Part shown: in pieces, positions 9,038 to 17,097 of the stretch
Numbering within the stretch: the first letter of the stretch is position 1
How the letters are laid out: each line of letters begins with the position of its first letter
Assembly: GCA_963774305.1 (NCBI GenBank)
Contig: CAVZEM010000007.1
Location: 1 to 64,000 of the forward strand
Length of the DNA stretch: 64,000 nt
Source of the DNA: DASUPK01 sp963774305
GTDB lineage: Bacteria; Actinomycetota; Thermoleophilia; Solirubrobacterales; 70-9
Direction: 5' to 3'
Translations under genes and position numbers: made by a program
The notes under the pieces: model-generated
The model's input: only the letters and a program-made list of their open reading frames with translations
What the model was told of the DNA's origin: nothing
Database searches by the model: none

Positions 9038-9252
9038 CAGTCGGCCGGGAATGCCTCCGACGGCTCGAGCGTGGGCGGAGCGATCTCCACCTGGCTTCCC
9101 CCATCGGTCTTCGCGGTGTAGAGCGCAACGTCAGCTCGGCGCAGGGCCTGTCTGCGTTGCCTGGCGGTGTGGCTCATCGGTGCGGCCATCGGGGCCGGGT
9201 GACCGTAGGCGATGCGCCCCTGTTTCGCATCTGCAGAATCGTCCAAATTCAC
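9037..9252 (-). pseudogene. Remnant of a GGDEF (diguanylate cyclase) domain
   Basis: The frame encodes LRRADVALYTAKTDGGSQVEI, which closely resembles the extreme C-terminal helix and strand of GGDEF domains (consensus around AD-ALY-AK--G). Nothing upstream encodes the GG(D/E)EF loop or the rest of the fold, and the N-terminal 30 residues of the open frame look unrelated. I read it as the tail of a deleted diguanylate cyclase gene. Its stop still overlaps the ATG of the gene at 8438, a junction that may have been inherited from the intact gene. Confidence 0.45.
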
Positions 9253-9288
9253 CCGGGCCGGTTGAACCCGGACCGCCCGGTGGAGAGG

Positions 9289-9318
9289 GCGGGGCCCGGG
9301 CTCTCGCCCGGGCCCCGC
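9289..9318 (-). terminator. Perfect 12-bp GC hairpin downstream of small secreted-peptide gene
   Basis: Arms 9289-9300 and 9307-9318 pair perfectly around a 6-nt loop. It begins 10 nt beyond the stop of the small minus-strand frame at 9329. There is no T-run on either side, so it may act as an intrinsic-like terminator or an mRNA-stabilising stem. Confidence 0.55.
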
Positions 9319-9328
9319 TGCCGAACCG

Positions 9329-9481
9329 TCAGCCCGCCAGGGCGCGGATGGCTAGTGGTGATGCCTGTGAGGGAGCACTTCCCACGTTCGTGAGCTTGAG
9401 GCTGCTCGATGGGTGGGCGAGTCCGGCCGTGGCGACCGCTGCGCCGACAATCACCGAGATGGCCTGCTTCCTTCTGATCAC
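9329..9481 (-). CDS. Putative 50-aa secreted peptide
   Basis: A short frame with unusually good signals. A perfect AAAGGAG ribosome-binding site (9489-9495, read on the minus strand) sits 7 nt before the GTG start, and a 12-bp hairpin lies just after the stop. The product starts MIRRKQAISVIVGAAVATAG, a basic n-region then a hydrophobic core ending in AGLA, so export is likely. The remaining 30 residues are Ser/Ala/Leu-rich with no cysteine. No homologue is recognised. Candidate roles are a small secreted or surface peptide or a signal; this is inference only. Confidence 0.6.
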   Translation of the reverse strand: MIRRKQAISVIVGAAVATAGLAHPSSSLKLTNVGSAPSQASPLAIRALAG

Positions 9482-9619
9482 CTGGTTTCTCCTTTCGAGA
9501 GTCCACGCGCCGGTCCAGCGCCGGCGCGCAATCGAGCGGCGAATCTAGGAAGCGGCGTGGGCGAGCCGGTTAAGGAGGTGGTTCTCCCGCGTATCAATGC
9601 TGTGAACGCGGACTACGGC

Positions 9620-10363
9620 TCAGGCCGACTCGGCCGCGCGCATGAATGCCTCGAGGCGCTCGTTGTAGGGCGCGCCCGTCGAAGGGACCGTGTGGCCCCG
9701 CCCCCGGATCACCTCGCGCTCCGCCGACAGCCCGTCGGCCAGCGCGTCACAGACCGCCTCGAAGGCGGGTGAGTGCCCGCCGGAGAGGACCAGCACCGGG
9801 AAACCGGCCGCCGCGAGTCGCTCGAGCGGGATGTCCGCCTCCCATGAGGGCCTCTCGCGCTTCAGCAGCTCGACGCCGTGCAGGAGCTCTTCCCCCAGCT
9901 CCTCCGGCGTCTCGTAGGCCGAGCCCGCGCCGCCGCGGAAGAGCCGCAGGAACTCCTCCGATGGAATCGATGGAGCGTTCTCGAAGAGGAGCTCGCCGTT
10001 GGCGATCATCTCATCGACGACGGGCGTGCCCGCCGCCACCCGGAGCGAGCCGGGCTCCGAGATCGTCAGCGAGCGGACGGCCTCGGGCCGCTCGGCGGCG
10101 GCGAGCAGCGCGATCACGGCGCCATAGGAGTGCCCGACGAGATGGGCGCCTTCGCCGAGCAACTCGGCGAACATCGGCGCCTCCACCTCGAAGTCGTTGC
10201 GCTCCAGCGGCGTGCTCCCGCCGAAACCCGGCCGGCTGGGGATGATCAGGCTCCAGCGCTCGGCGAGCTCGCGCTGCTTGCGCCAGGTGAGCGACGGCCC
10301 GACGATGTCCCCATGGACGAAGAGGATCGGCGGGCCCTCACCGATCCGCTCAACCTCGAGCAT
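9620..10363 (-). CDS. Alpha/beta-hydrolase fold protein
   Basis: Monomeric serine-hydrolase type enzyme of 247 residues. FVHGDIVG is the oxyanion-hole segment near residue 16, and GHSYGA near residue 76 is the nucleophile elbow with catalytic Ser. LVLSGGHSP precedes the likely acidic residue, and GRGHTVPSTG near the C-terminus holds the catalytic His. There is no signal peptide, so it is cytoplasmic. The substrate cannot be inferred. The ATG lies 14 bp inside the 3' end of the upstream glycoside hydrolase gene, so the two are probably co-transcribed. Confidence 0.88.
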   Translation of the reverse strand: MLEVERIGEGPPILFVHGDIVGPSLTWRKQRELAERWSLIIPSRPGFGGSTPLERNDFEVEAPMFAELLGEGAHLVGHSYGAVIALLAAAERPEAVRSLTISEPGSLRVAAGTPVVDEMIANGELLFENAPSIPSEEFLRLFRGGAGSAYETPEELGEELLHGVELLKRERPSWEADIPLERLAAAGFPVLVLSGGHSPAFEAVCDALADGLSAEREVIRGRGHTVPSTGAPYNERLEAFMRAAESA

Positions 10364-11426
10364 GTCGCCTCAGTGTCAGCAGGTGGTTGCGGAGCCCGAT
10401 CCCGAAGCCGGTCGGCTTGCCGTGGTAATTCTCGATCAGGCTGGGGCCGGCGTGGCAGGTCCAGCCGCCCTTGGTGTCCCAGGCCCAGCCGAGGTAGGAG
10501 ATCCCGCGCCGGTCGGCCCAGCGCATCCACTTGTCGATGTAGTCGTGGCGGCAGTCGGTCTGCCCGAGCTCGCCCACGACCACGGGGACCTGGGCGGCCG
10601 TCGCCGCGATCTGTGCCTTGCAGCCGCGGAGGCAGGGCGCCAGATGGTGGCCGTAGTTGTGCTCTGAGGCGACCAGTTGTCCGAGTGGGTCGCCCGGCTC
10701 GTGGGCAAGCCACCCCGAGAGGTCCCGGGCGTAGTCGATCCCGCCGAGCATCAGCGGCTGCGTCGCGCCGGTCGAGCGCACCGCGTCGACCAGCTGCTGC
10801 ATCCCGGCCGCGACGTAGGCGGGATGGCGCTCGCTGAAGCGGCCGCCGGCCGGGACGTCGCAGCCCGCCAGCCAGCAGTCCCAGCTGATGTCGTGCGGCT
10901 CGTTGTAGAGATCGAACACGAGGGAATGGTTGGAGGCGAAGTGCGACGCGACATCGCTCCAGAACGCCGGCGAGGAATCGGCGTCGGGCATCGGGATGAT
11001 CCCCAGCGCCTTCTGCCCCGCCGGCGCGGCGACGTGCTCGTCGATCACGACGTAGAGGCCGGCCTGGTTGAGGCGCGCGACAAACCCGTCGATCGCACTG
11101 CGATAAGCCTCACCGCCGAGCGTTGCCTTGACGCCGTCGTTCCCCAGCCAGCAGTCGGGGTTGAGCGGCAGGCGCACGGCGTTGATCCTCCACTTCTTCA
11201 TCGCTCGGATGCTGCGGGCGCCGGTGGGCCCATCGAAGAACCCATAGCCCTCGGCGCAGGCGTACTCGGAGCCGCTGCGGCTGACGCCGAGCAGCCTGAT
11301 CGGCTGCCCCGATTCGTCGACCAGGTGGTTCCCGGACACGCTCAGACCGAGCCCTGAGGCGGCGGCAGGCGACGAAACGGCGCCCAGGCAGAGCCCAAGC
11401 ACGACGATGCGTAGGAACCGCGTCAT
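10350..11426 (-). CDS. Secreted glycoside hydrolase, GH5/cellulase-like
   Basis: I take the ATG at 11426; the open frame upstream runs into the divergent gene. The product begins with a signal peptide (TRFLRIVVLGLCLGAVSSPA, cleavage near AAAS). The body resembles a GH-A TIM barrel of the GH5 type: NAVRLPLNPDCW early, YVVIDEHVAA, DLYNEPHDISW with the acid/base Glu of the NEP motif, and VVVGELGQTD with the likely nucleophile Glu. Several Cys residues could form disulphides outside the cell. It is divergent from a GT2 gene across only 27 bp, in a surface-glycan neighbourhood. Confidence 0.85.
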   Translation of the reverse strand: MTRFLRIVVLGLCLGAVSSPAAASGLGLSVSGNHLVDESGQPIRLLGVSRSGSEYACAEGYGFFDGPTGARSIRAMKKWRINAVRLPLNPDCWLGNDGVKATLGGEAYRSAIDGFVARLNQAGLYVVIDEHVAAPAGQKALGIIPMPDADSSPAFWSDVASHFASNHSLVFDLYNEPHDISWDCWLAGCDVPAGGRFSERHPAYVAAGMQQLVDAVRSTGATQPLMLGGIDYARDLSGWLAHEPGDPLGQLVASEHNYGHHLAPCLRGCKAQIAATAAQVPVVVGELGQTDCRHDYIDKWMRWADRRGISYLGWAWDTKGGWTCHAGPSLIENYHGKPTGFGIGLRNHLLTLRRHARG

Positions 11427-11436
11427 CTCCGAACAA

Positions 11437-11446
11437 ACCCTACGAT
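11437..11446. promoter_or_regulatory. Overlapping divergent -10 boxes sharing one TA
   Basis: ACCCTACGAT reads TACGAT on the plus strand (7 nt before the GTG at 11454) and TAGGGT on the minus strand (10 nt before the ATG at 11426). Both hexamers use the same central TA, so one short palindrome-like element can place polymerase in both directions. The 27-bp gap leaves no room for two separate promoters. Confidence 0.55.
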
Positions 11447-11453
11447 CACCGCG

Positions 11454-12491
11454 GTGAAGCTCGTCATCCAGATCCCCTGCCTGAACGAGGAGGAGTCTCT
11501 GCCGCGGGTGCTCTCCGAGCTGCCCCGCGAGGTGATGGGCTTCGACGAGGTCGAGTGGCTCGTCATCGACGACGGCTCGACGGACCGTACGGTCGAGGTC
11601 GCCAGGCGCCACGGCGTCGACCACCTCGTGCGGCTGACCAGCCACCGCGGGCTCGCCACGGCGTTCCAGGCCGGGCTCGACGCGGCGCTCAAGCTCGGCG
11701 CCGACGTGGTCGTCAACACCGATGCCGACGGCCAGTACAGCTCCTCCGACATTCCGCGGCTGGTCGAGCCGATCGTGGCCCGGCGCGCCGACATGGTCGT
11801 GGGCGACCGTCAGGTCCAGGACGTCGAGCACTTCTCCCCCAGCAAGAAGCTCCTCCAGAAGCTCGGGAGCTGGGTGGTGCGGCGGGCATCGGGCACCCGG
11901 GTCCTCGACACGACCTCGGGCTTTCGGGCCTACAACCGCGAGGCCGCCCTCCAGCTGATCGTCGTCTCGCGCTACACCTACACGCTCGAGAGCCTGATCC
12001 AGGCGGGCAAGATGTCGGTCGCGATCGAGGACGTCCCGATCTCGCCGAACGAGACGGAGCGGGAGTCCCGGCTCGTCGGCTCGACCTCGGCCTACGTCAG
12101 GCGAAACGCCTTCGCGATCTTCCGCGCCTACACGCTGTATGAGCCACTGCGCGTCTTCATGCTGCTCACCGTCGTCTTTGCGGTGCTCGCGCTGGCTGCC
12201 TGGTCACCCTTCCTCTTCGACTGGATCGTCAACGGCGACCGCAGCGGCCACATCCAGTCGCTGATCCTCGGTGCAGTGCTGATGCTGGCCGCCCTCCAGA
12301 TGTTCGCCCTCGGGATCATCGGCGACGCCCTCGCCGGGCAGCGAGCGATCCAGCAGCGCGTCTACGAGCGCGTCCGGCGGCTGGAGCTCGAAGCCGGTGT
12401 CCCGCCCTCCAACTATGAGCGCGGCGACCGCGAGCCGCCCCGGCCGCTGACCGTGGAGACGATCGAGACCACCGTCGCCGTGAATGAATGA
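11454..12491 (+). CDS. Family 2 glycosyltransferase, polyprenyl-phosphate sugar transferase-like
   Basis: Resembles dolichol/polyprenyl-phosphate mannosyl- or glucosyltransferases: a GT-A domain with IQIPCLNEEESL, VIDDGSTDRTVEVA, the DxD-type NTDADGQY and DTTSGFRAYNREA, then two hydrophobic helices near residues 226-250 and 268-290. It probably loads a sugar onto a lipid carrier used by the GT-C-like membrane proteins downstream. The GTG start has no ribosome-binding site but has TACGAT 7 nt upstream, so a leaderless mRNA is likely. It overlaps the methyltransferase gene by 4 bp (ATGA). Confidence 0.9.
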   Translation: MKLVIQIPCLNEEESLPRVLSELPREVMGFDEVEWLVIDDGSTDRTVEVARRHGVDHLVRLTSHRGLATAFQAGLDAALKLGADVVVNTDADGQYSSSDIPRLVEPIVARRADMVVGDRQVQDVEHFSPSKKLLQKLGSWVVRRASGTRVLDTTSGFRAYNREAALQLIVVSRYTYTLESLIQAGKMSVAIEDVPISPNETERESRLVGSTSAYVRRNAFAIFRAYTLYEPLRVFMLLTVVFAVLALAAWSPFLFDWIVNGDRSGHIQSLILGAVLMLAALQMFALGIIGDALAGQRAIQQRVYERVRRLELEAGVPPSNYERGDREPPRPLTVETIETTVAVNE

Positions 12492-13114
12492 GTGTCGAGG
12501 CCGCCGAGACCGGCGGGAACGTCTACGACAAGTACGGGACCTCGAATCCAGTCGCGCGGCGGCTGATGGCGGGCTTCATGTCCCAGCTCGACGAGCTGGT
12601 CGAGCGGACCGGCGCCAGAGAGGCGCATGAGGTCGGCTGCGGTGAGGGCGAGTTGGCCATCCGGCTCGCTCGTCGCGGGATCCGGATGCAAGGCACCGAC
12701 GCCTTCCCCCGGGTGCTGGAGGAGGCGCGCCGCCGCGCAGCTGCGGCCGGCGTGGATATCGACTTCGAGGCGACCCCGGTCGAGGAGCTGGATCCGACTC
12801 GTCAAGCCGCCGAGCTGATCGTCTGCTGCGAGGTGCTCGAGCACCTGGACGATCCCGAGCGTGCCCTCGACGTGTTGGCTGGGCTGGCGAAGCCGTGGCT
12901 GATCGCGAGCGTCCCCCGGGAGCCGCTCTGGCGGGCGCTCAACCTGGCGCGCCTCTCCTACGTGGGCGACCTGGGCAACACGCCCGGACATCTGAATCAC
13001 TGGTCCAGGCGGGATTTCGTGCGGTTTCTCACGCGCCGCTTCGAGGTAATCGAGCTGAGAAGCCCGACTCCATGGACCATGGCCCTCTGCCGCGTACAAT
13101 CGCCGCCTTCATGA
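12488..13114 (+). CDS. Class I SAM-dependent methyltransferase
   Basis: A 208-residue protein with a Rossmann-type methyltransferase core: HEVGCGEGELAIRLA (motif I, SAM binding), GTDAFPRVLEEAR (acidic end of strand 2) and LIVCCEVLEHLDDPERAL (motif IV region). The C-terminal GHLNHWSRRDFVRFL resembles small-molecule or lipid/sugar methyltransferases near glycosyltransferase genes. It is tightly coupled by 4-bp overlaps with both neighbours, so it likely modifies the same glycan or lipid-linked intermediate. The substrate is unknown. Confidence 0.85.
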   Translation: MSVEAAETGGNVYDKYGTSNPVARRLMAGFMSQLDELVERTGAREAHEVGCGEGELAIRLARRGIRMQGTDAFPRVLEEARRRAAAAGVDIDFEATPVEELDPTRQAAELIVCCEVLEHLDDPERALDVLAGLAKPWLIASVPREPLWRALNLARLSYVGDLGNTPGHLNHWSRRDFVRFLTRRFEVIELRSPTPWTMALCRVQSPPS

Positions 13115-14898
13115 GGCGCCTGCGACAGTCACTACAAGGACTTCCTGCCCGCCCCGGGGTCGCCGCCGTGGTCACCCTCGGCGTCGCATGGGGACTCGTC
13201 ATGCACCAGATGGGCTGGGCCCAGATGGCTCACTACGACCAGGTGCAGGCCTTCGACAAGGGGCAGGCGCAGATCGACCGGTGGCACTGGGACACGAACG
13301 ACAAGGCCTGGGTCGACGGCCACTTCTATTCGGTGAAGAGCCCGGGGATGGCGGCGCTCACCACCCCGCTGTATGCCGCGATCGAGGGCCTCGGCGGCGA
13401 CAAGCTCGCCCGAGCGGCGGTCAACAACGCGCAGCGGACCGCTCATCCCAAGTGGATTCCGGACGCCGTCGTGCCGCTCGAGAACTACGGCTACAACGTG
13501 GAGCGCGGGCTGCGCGTGCAGAAGATCGTCCAGCAGTCGACGCCGATCGTCTGGGCGCTGACTCTGCTGGCGGCTGTGTTCCCGGCGATCCTCTTGCTGC
13601 TCGCCGTGCGCTGGGCGGCCGACCGCTTCCTGCCCGGGTACGGCACCGCCGCCGCAATCACCCTTGGTCTGGCGACGGTGATGATGACCTTCGCCGCGGA
13701 GTTCTTCTCACATGTGATCTCGGCCGGCTTTGCGTTCGCGGCCTTCTGTCTCCTGATGAAGGAGAGGGACAAACCCCCCAGCCTTGGACTGGTGGCGGGC
13801 GCCGGGCTGCTCGCCGGCCTCGCCGTGACCTTCGAGTTCCAGACCGGGCTGGTCGGCGTCGTGCTCTTCGGCTACGCCCTCTCTCGCCGGAACCAAGACA
13901 ACACGGGTCGCGCTGGCGCGCGCCCTCTCATCAGCCGAGGCGCCGCCTATGCGGCCGGCACCCTCGTGGGGGCGCTGCCGATGCTGGCATTCAACTACTG
14001 GGCCTTCGGCAACCCCCTCAAGCTCGCCTATGGCGACGCAGTCGCCTTCCCCGGCGTCACCGGTCACGACCTGCTGGGCCTGAACAGCCACGGCTTCTTC
14101 GGGATCACCGCGCCGCGCTTCGACAGCGCGGTCAGCCTGCTGCTGGCCGGCCGCGGCCTGCTCGTGCTGACCCCGATCATCGTCATGTGCGTCGTCGGCG
14201 TCTTCATGATGCGTGGCCGGGGACACCGCGCGGAGGCGAACACGATCCTCGCCGTCGGCGCCGTCTACTTCATCTACAACAGCGGCTACTGGCTGCCGTT
14301 CGGCGGTGGCACGCTCGGTCCCCGCTTCCTGATCCCGGCCCTGCCGTTCCTCGCACTGGGACTGCCATATGCGTACAAGCGGCTCCCCGCCCTGACGCTC
14401 GGGCTCGCGATCCCGTCGGTGCTGATGATGCTGGTCGGGACCCTGACCTATCCGCTGATCGGCAAGCAGGGAATCGGGACCTGGGCTGACTGGGTGGTGC
14501 AGGGGAGGCTCGAGCACACCGTTCTGACCGCCTTCGGCGTCACCAATGCCTGGCTCGCCGTGGCGCCGTTCGCAGCCGCCGTGCTCACCTCGATCGTGCT
14601 CGCCGTCCGCGCCACCCCGTCGGTGTCCCTGTCGGACTTCCGCTACGCCGTGCCCGCGGTCCTGACCTGGGCCTGCGTCTCGACCGTCGGCCCGGGCATT
14701 GCCGGCGACGACATCAGCGTGCTCGACCCGGGAAACATCTCCGCCCTCTGGCTGGTCACCTCGGCGCTCGTGCTCTCGCTGACGACGCTCAGCATCGTGC
14801 GACTCCGTGAGCGGCGCGCTCAGTCGGATCCGGATGCGCCCGCCGCGCGCGAGCCGGCGCTCGGGCCGGAGCTCGCGATCGACGAGCCGACCTCGTAG
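13111..14898 (+). CDS. Polytopic membrane protein, GT-C glycosyltransferase-like
   Basis: I chose the ATG at 13111 (ATGA overlap with the methyltransferase stop), giving 595 residues; the upstream open frame is inside that gene. There are about eleven hydrophobic segments. The first extracytoplasmic loop contains DKAWVDGHFYSVKSPGMAAL, an arrangement like the Asp-containing loop and PPG-type motif of GT-C enzymes that use lipid-linked sugars. The C-terminal tail is cytoplasmic and acidic. A palindromic repeat is embedded in frame at 13905-13925, encoding part of NTGRAGARPL in a loop. TACAAT lies 10 nt before the start. The 3' end overlaps the opposing gene by 79 bp. Confidence 0.8.
   Translation: MRRLRQSLQGLPARPGVAAVVTLGVAWGLVMHQMGWAQMAHYDQVQAFDKGQAQIDRWHWDTNDKAWVDGHFYSVKSPGMAALTTPLYAAIEGLGGDKLARAAVNNAQRTAHPKWIPDAVVPLENYGYNVERGLRVQKIVQQSTPIVWALTLLAAVFPAILLLLAVRWAADRFLPGYGTAAAITLGLATVMMTFAAEFFSHVISAGFAFAAFCLLMKERDKPPSLGLVAGAGLLAGLAVTFEFQTGLVGVVLFGYALSRRNQDNTGRAGARPLISRGAAYAAGTLVGALPMLAFNYWAFGNPLKLAYGDAVAFPGVTGHDLLGLNSHGFFGITAPRFDSAVSLLLAGRGLLVLTPIIVMCVVGVFMMRGRGHRAEANTILAVGAVYFIYNSGYWLPFGGGTLGPRFLIPALPFLALGLPYAYKRLPALTLGLAIPSVLMMLVGTLTYPLIGKQGIGTWADWVVQGRLEHTVLTAFGVTNAWLAVAPFAAAVLTSIVLAVRATPSVSLSDFRYAVPAVLTWACVSTVGPGIAGDDISVLDPGNISALWLVTSALVLSLTTLSIVRLRERRAQSDPDAPAAREPALGPELAIDEPTS
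13905..13925 (+). repeat. Dispersed palindromic repeat, short form, inside a CDS
   Basis: GGG, a bulged T, CGCGC, loop TGGC, GCGCG, CCC. It is the same 21-nt hairpin as at 16563, 23530 and 62725, differing in the third loop base. Here it lies in frame in a membrane-protein gene, flanked by ACAC on the left and TCTCATCAG on the right. Confidence 0.75.
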
Positions 14899-16595
14899 AA
14901 GACCAGCCCCGGCTTGTCGGGCAGGAGGTAGCGCCTCAGCGGCAGACCGTCGATCGGCTTCCGCGCCGCGCCGGCCTGCGGCGTGCCCTCGGTGAGGCCG
15001 ACGTGCATGATCACCGTGCGGACTCCGTACTCCTGCAGCTCGTGGACGGTCGCGGCGTCCGGGAAGGTGGCCATGTGGCGAACCAGGTCCAGCACGATGG
15101 CGGGGTTGGTGCTGGCGCGGCCGTTGACGATCTCGGGGAAACCCGCCGTCGACTCCAGCTGGAAGGCGCGATTCTCCTTGGCGGTAAGCGCCGGTAGGTG
15201 CAGCTGCGGCTGCGGGATGTCGGCGGTCGAGGGGCCAGACGGCGGCACCGGTGGCTCCGCCTGGTTGTCGAAGGGATCGAACGGCAGGCTCCTGCCCTCG
15301 GTGACGATCGCCAGGCTGAGCAACCCGGCGATGGCGATCGCCGACCAGGTCGGCCACCGTCTTCGCCCGGCCGCACGGATCGCGGCCTCGGCACCGGCGG
15401 CCGCGAGCAGGGCGAGCGCTAGTGAGGAGAAGGTCGCCAGACGCCCGGGGGTGCGGATCGCATCCCAGCCGGGGAGCACGTCATAGAGGACGCGATAGGG
15501 CCAGAGCAGGCCACCGCCCTCGCGGAAGCCGAGCTCGAGCACCATGATCGCCACGGCCGCGATTCCGACGCCCACCCGCCATCGCTTGGGCAGGCTGCTC
15601 GACCATAGTCCCACGACGGCGAGCACCAGGATCACCGCGCCGGGAAACAGGGTCTTCTCCTGCCAGGTCGTGAGGGTGTCCCGGATGCCGGCCGTGGCCG
15701 CACCCCAGACGAAGTTCTCCTCTGGCGCCGTGAGAAAGACCTTGAGTGGGCCGGAGAAGGCGGCGACCTCGTGGGGGCTCCGCTTGGCGGCCGGGAAGTT
15801 GTCCGCGATGTAGAGATATGGATGCGCGATCCAGTAGGAGACCCCGGCGAAAACGATGGCGCCGGCAGCGCCCGCGACGATGAACCGGCGCGGGACGGGC
15901 GGCCTGCCGCGAAGCAGCCACGCGATGACCGCGATCAGGACGACCCCGCCGATCCCGTAGGCGAACGGCAGGCCGAGCACCCAGCCGATCGACACCTCCC
16001 ATGCGGCGATCACCCAGGCCCAGAAGAGCCACCACGGCCGCTTCAGCCGGATCCCCCGGACCGCGAAGGCGATCGCGAGGGGGATCCCGCCGCTCGAGAT
16101 CACCTGCAGATGCCCGTCCTGTTCGAGCCTGTATGGGGCGTAGGCGAACGCGGCTCCCGCGATCACGGCTCCCAGCGGGCCGATGCCCATCTCCCGGGCC
16201 AACAGGTAGGCGCCGAAGAAGGCGAGCGCGTAGGCGAACAGGAAGAGCAGGTCGTAGCGGACCATCGCCGCGTGCGGCCCGCTCCCGATGATTCCCGCCG
16301 GGGCGTACCCGATCAGCGCATCGCCGAAGGCGAGTGAGTACTTGGTCGGCCAGAAGCGGTTGGCGTCGAAGAAGTGGAGGGGCTGGTGAAGCAGGGCGTG
16401 ACCGCCCCAGGCCGGCTGCCAGGCCTCGGCGAGCGGGTCGCCGATGTCCCGCGGGACGGTCGCCCCCAGGTGCCAGATCAGGGGCCAGGTCATCACGATC
16501 GCGAGCAGGCAGGCCCCGACCGCGGCGAGCCCTACCTCTCGCCGATTCATGCTCGATGAAACGGGTGGCGCTGTCGCGCGCCCTCGGGTAGACAT
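14820..16595 (-). CDS. Polytopic membrane protein, GT-C-like, large extracytoplasmic domain
   Basis: About 591 residues from the ATG at 16595, which has GAGGA 10 nt upstream; an ATG at 16550 just before the first membrane helix is the alternative. It has about a dozen transmembrane segments. Early loops contain WPLIWHLGATVPRDIGDPLA and HFFDANRFWPTKYSLAFGDA, typical of uncharacterised actinobacterial GT-C-like proteins. A soluble C-terminal domain of about 180 residues (FPDAATVHELQEYGVRTVIM) follows the last helices. The palindromic repeat at 16563-16583 falls within the disputed N-terminal extension. The 3' end overlaps the preceding gene by 79 bp, tail to tail. Confidence 0.78.
   Translation of the reverse strand: MSTRGRATAPPVSSSMNRREVGLAAVGACLLAIVMTWPLIWHLGATVPRDIGDPLAEAWQPAWGGHALLHQPLHFFDANRFWPTKYSLAFGDALIGYAPAGIIGSGPHAAMVRYDLLFLFAYALAFFGAYLLAREMGIGPLGAVIAGAAFAYAPYRLEQDGHLQVISSGGIPLAIAFAVRGIRLKRPWWLFWAWVIAAWEVSIGWVLGLPFAYGIGGVVLIAVIAWLLRGRPPVPRRFIVAGAAGAIVFAGVSYWIAHPYLYIADNFPAAKRSPHEVAAFSGPLKVFLTAPEENFVWGAATAGIRDTLTTWQEKTLFPGAVILVLAVVGLWSSSLPKRWRVGVGIAAVAIMVLELGFREGGGLLWPYRVLYDVLPGWDAIRTPGRLATFSSLALALLAAAGAEAAIRAAGRRRWPTWSAIAIAGLLSLAIVTEGRSLPFDPFDNQAEPPVPPSGPSTADIPQPQLHLPALTAKENRAFQLESTAGFPEIVNGRASTNPAIVLDLVRHMATFPDAATVHELQEYGVRTVIMHVGLTEGTPQAGAARKPIDGLPLRRYLLPDKPGLVFYEVGSSIASSGPSAGSRAAGASGSD
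16563..16583 (+). repeat. Dispersed palindromic repeat, short form
   Basis: Same hairpin as at 13905 with loop TGTC and one stem mismatch (GGCGC opposite GCGCG). It sits between two possible starts of the minus-strand membrane-protein gene, so it is either coding for its N-terminal tail or in the leader. Confidence 0.65.
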
Positions 16596-16628
16596 GAGCC
16601 GGGCATCCTCGCAATTCGGGACGCCCTC

Positions 16629-17096
16629 GTGCTCTCCCATCCATATGCTGGGTGCCTGGTCTTGGCCCTGATAGCAATCGGAGTGATCGCCTTCCTGGCG
16701 TTCGACGCGTGGATCCTCTACCGCGTCTTCGCGGGCCGGGCGAGTGCCGACGACCACGGGATGTTCATGGTTCCGGGGGAGGCGACGGTGACCGTCCCCG
16801 CCGGCAAGCTCAAGATCTCCTACCAGGAGGAGTACAAGGCCTCGAGCGACGGTGACGACATCGACTTCGGGGTGCCCGACGCCCTGCAGGTGACCGTCGT
16901 CAACGCCGCCGGTGGCGACCCTTTGCCGGTCAAGGGACCCGGCTTTCGCGGGATGGGGTCGAACCTGGACACCGGCAGCGGCTGGAGCCGTGCACGGGTC
17001 GGCACGGTCGAGATCACCGAGCCGGGCAGCTACACGATCACAGCGGGCCCGGCGATCGAGGGCGCCGTCGAGCCCAAGATCCTGATCGGCAAGTAG
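16629..17096 (+). CDS. Small membrane-anchored beta-rich protein, family member B
   Basis: Function unknown; 155 residues from a GTG start. An N-terminal hydrophobic helix (CLVLALIAIGVIAFLAF) anchors it. The soluble part shares the signature of the products at 6213 and 17693: VPG then VPAGKLKISYQEE, and VEITEPGSYTITAGP then GAVEPKI at the end. The fold is probably a small beta sandwich outside the membrane. It ends one base before the stop of convergent pyrE, so the pair has no room for a separate terminator. Confidence 0.75.
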   Translation: MLSHPYAGCLVLALIAIGVIAFLAFDAWILYRVFAGRASADDHGMFMVPGEATVTVPAGKLKISYQEEYKASSDGDDIDFGVPDALQVTVVNAAGGDPLPVKGPGFRGMGSNLDTGSGWSRARVGTVEITEPGSYTITAGPAIEGAVEPKILIGK

Positions 17097-17097
17097 C

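Noticed and set aside
12895..13110. N-terminal extension of the GT-C-like gene
   Set aside because: Lies entirely within the methyltransferase gene; the ATGA overlap at 13111 gives a normal start just before the first helix.
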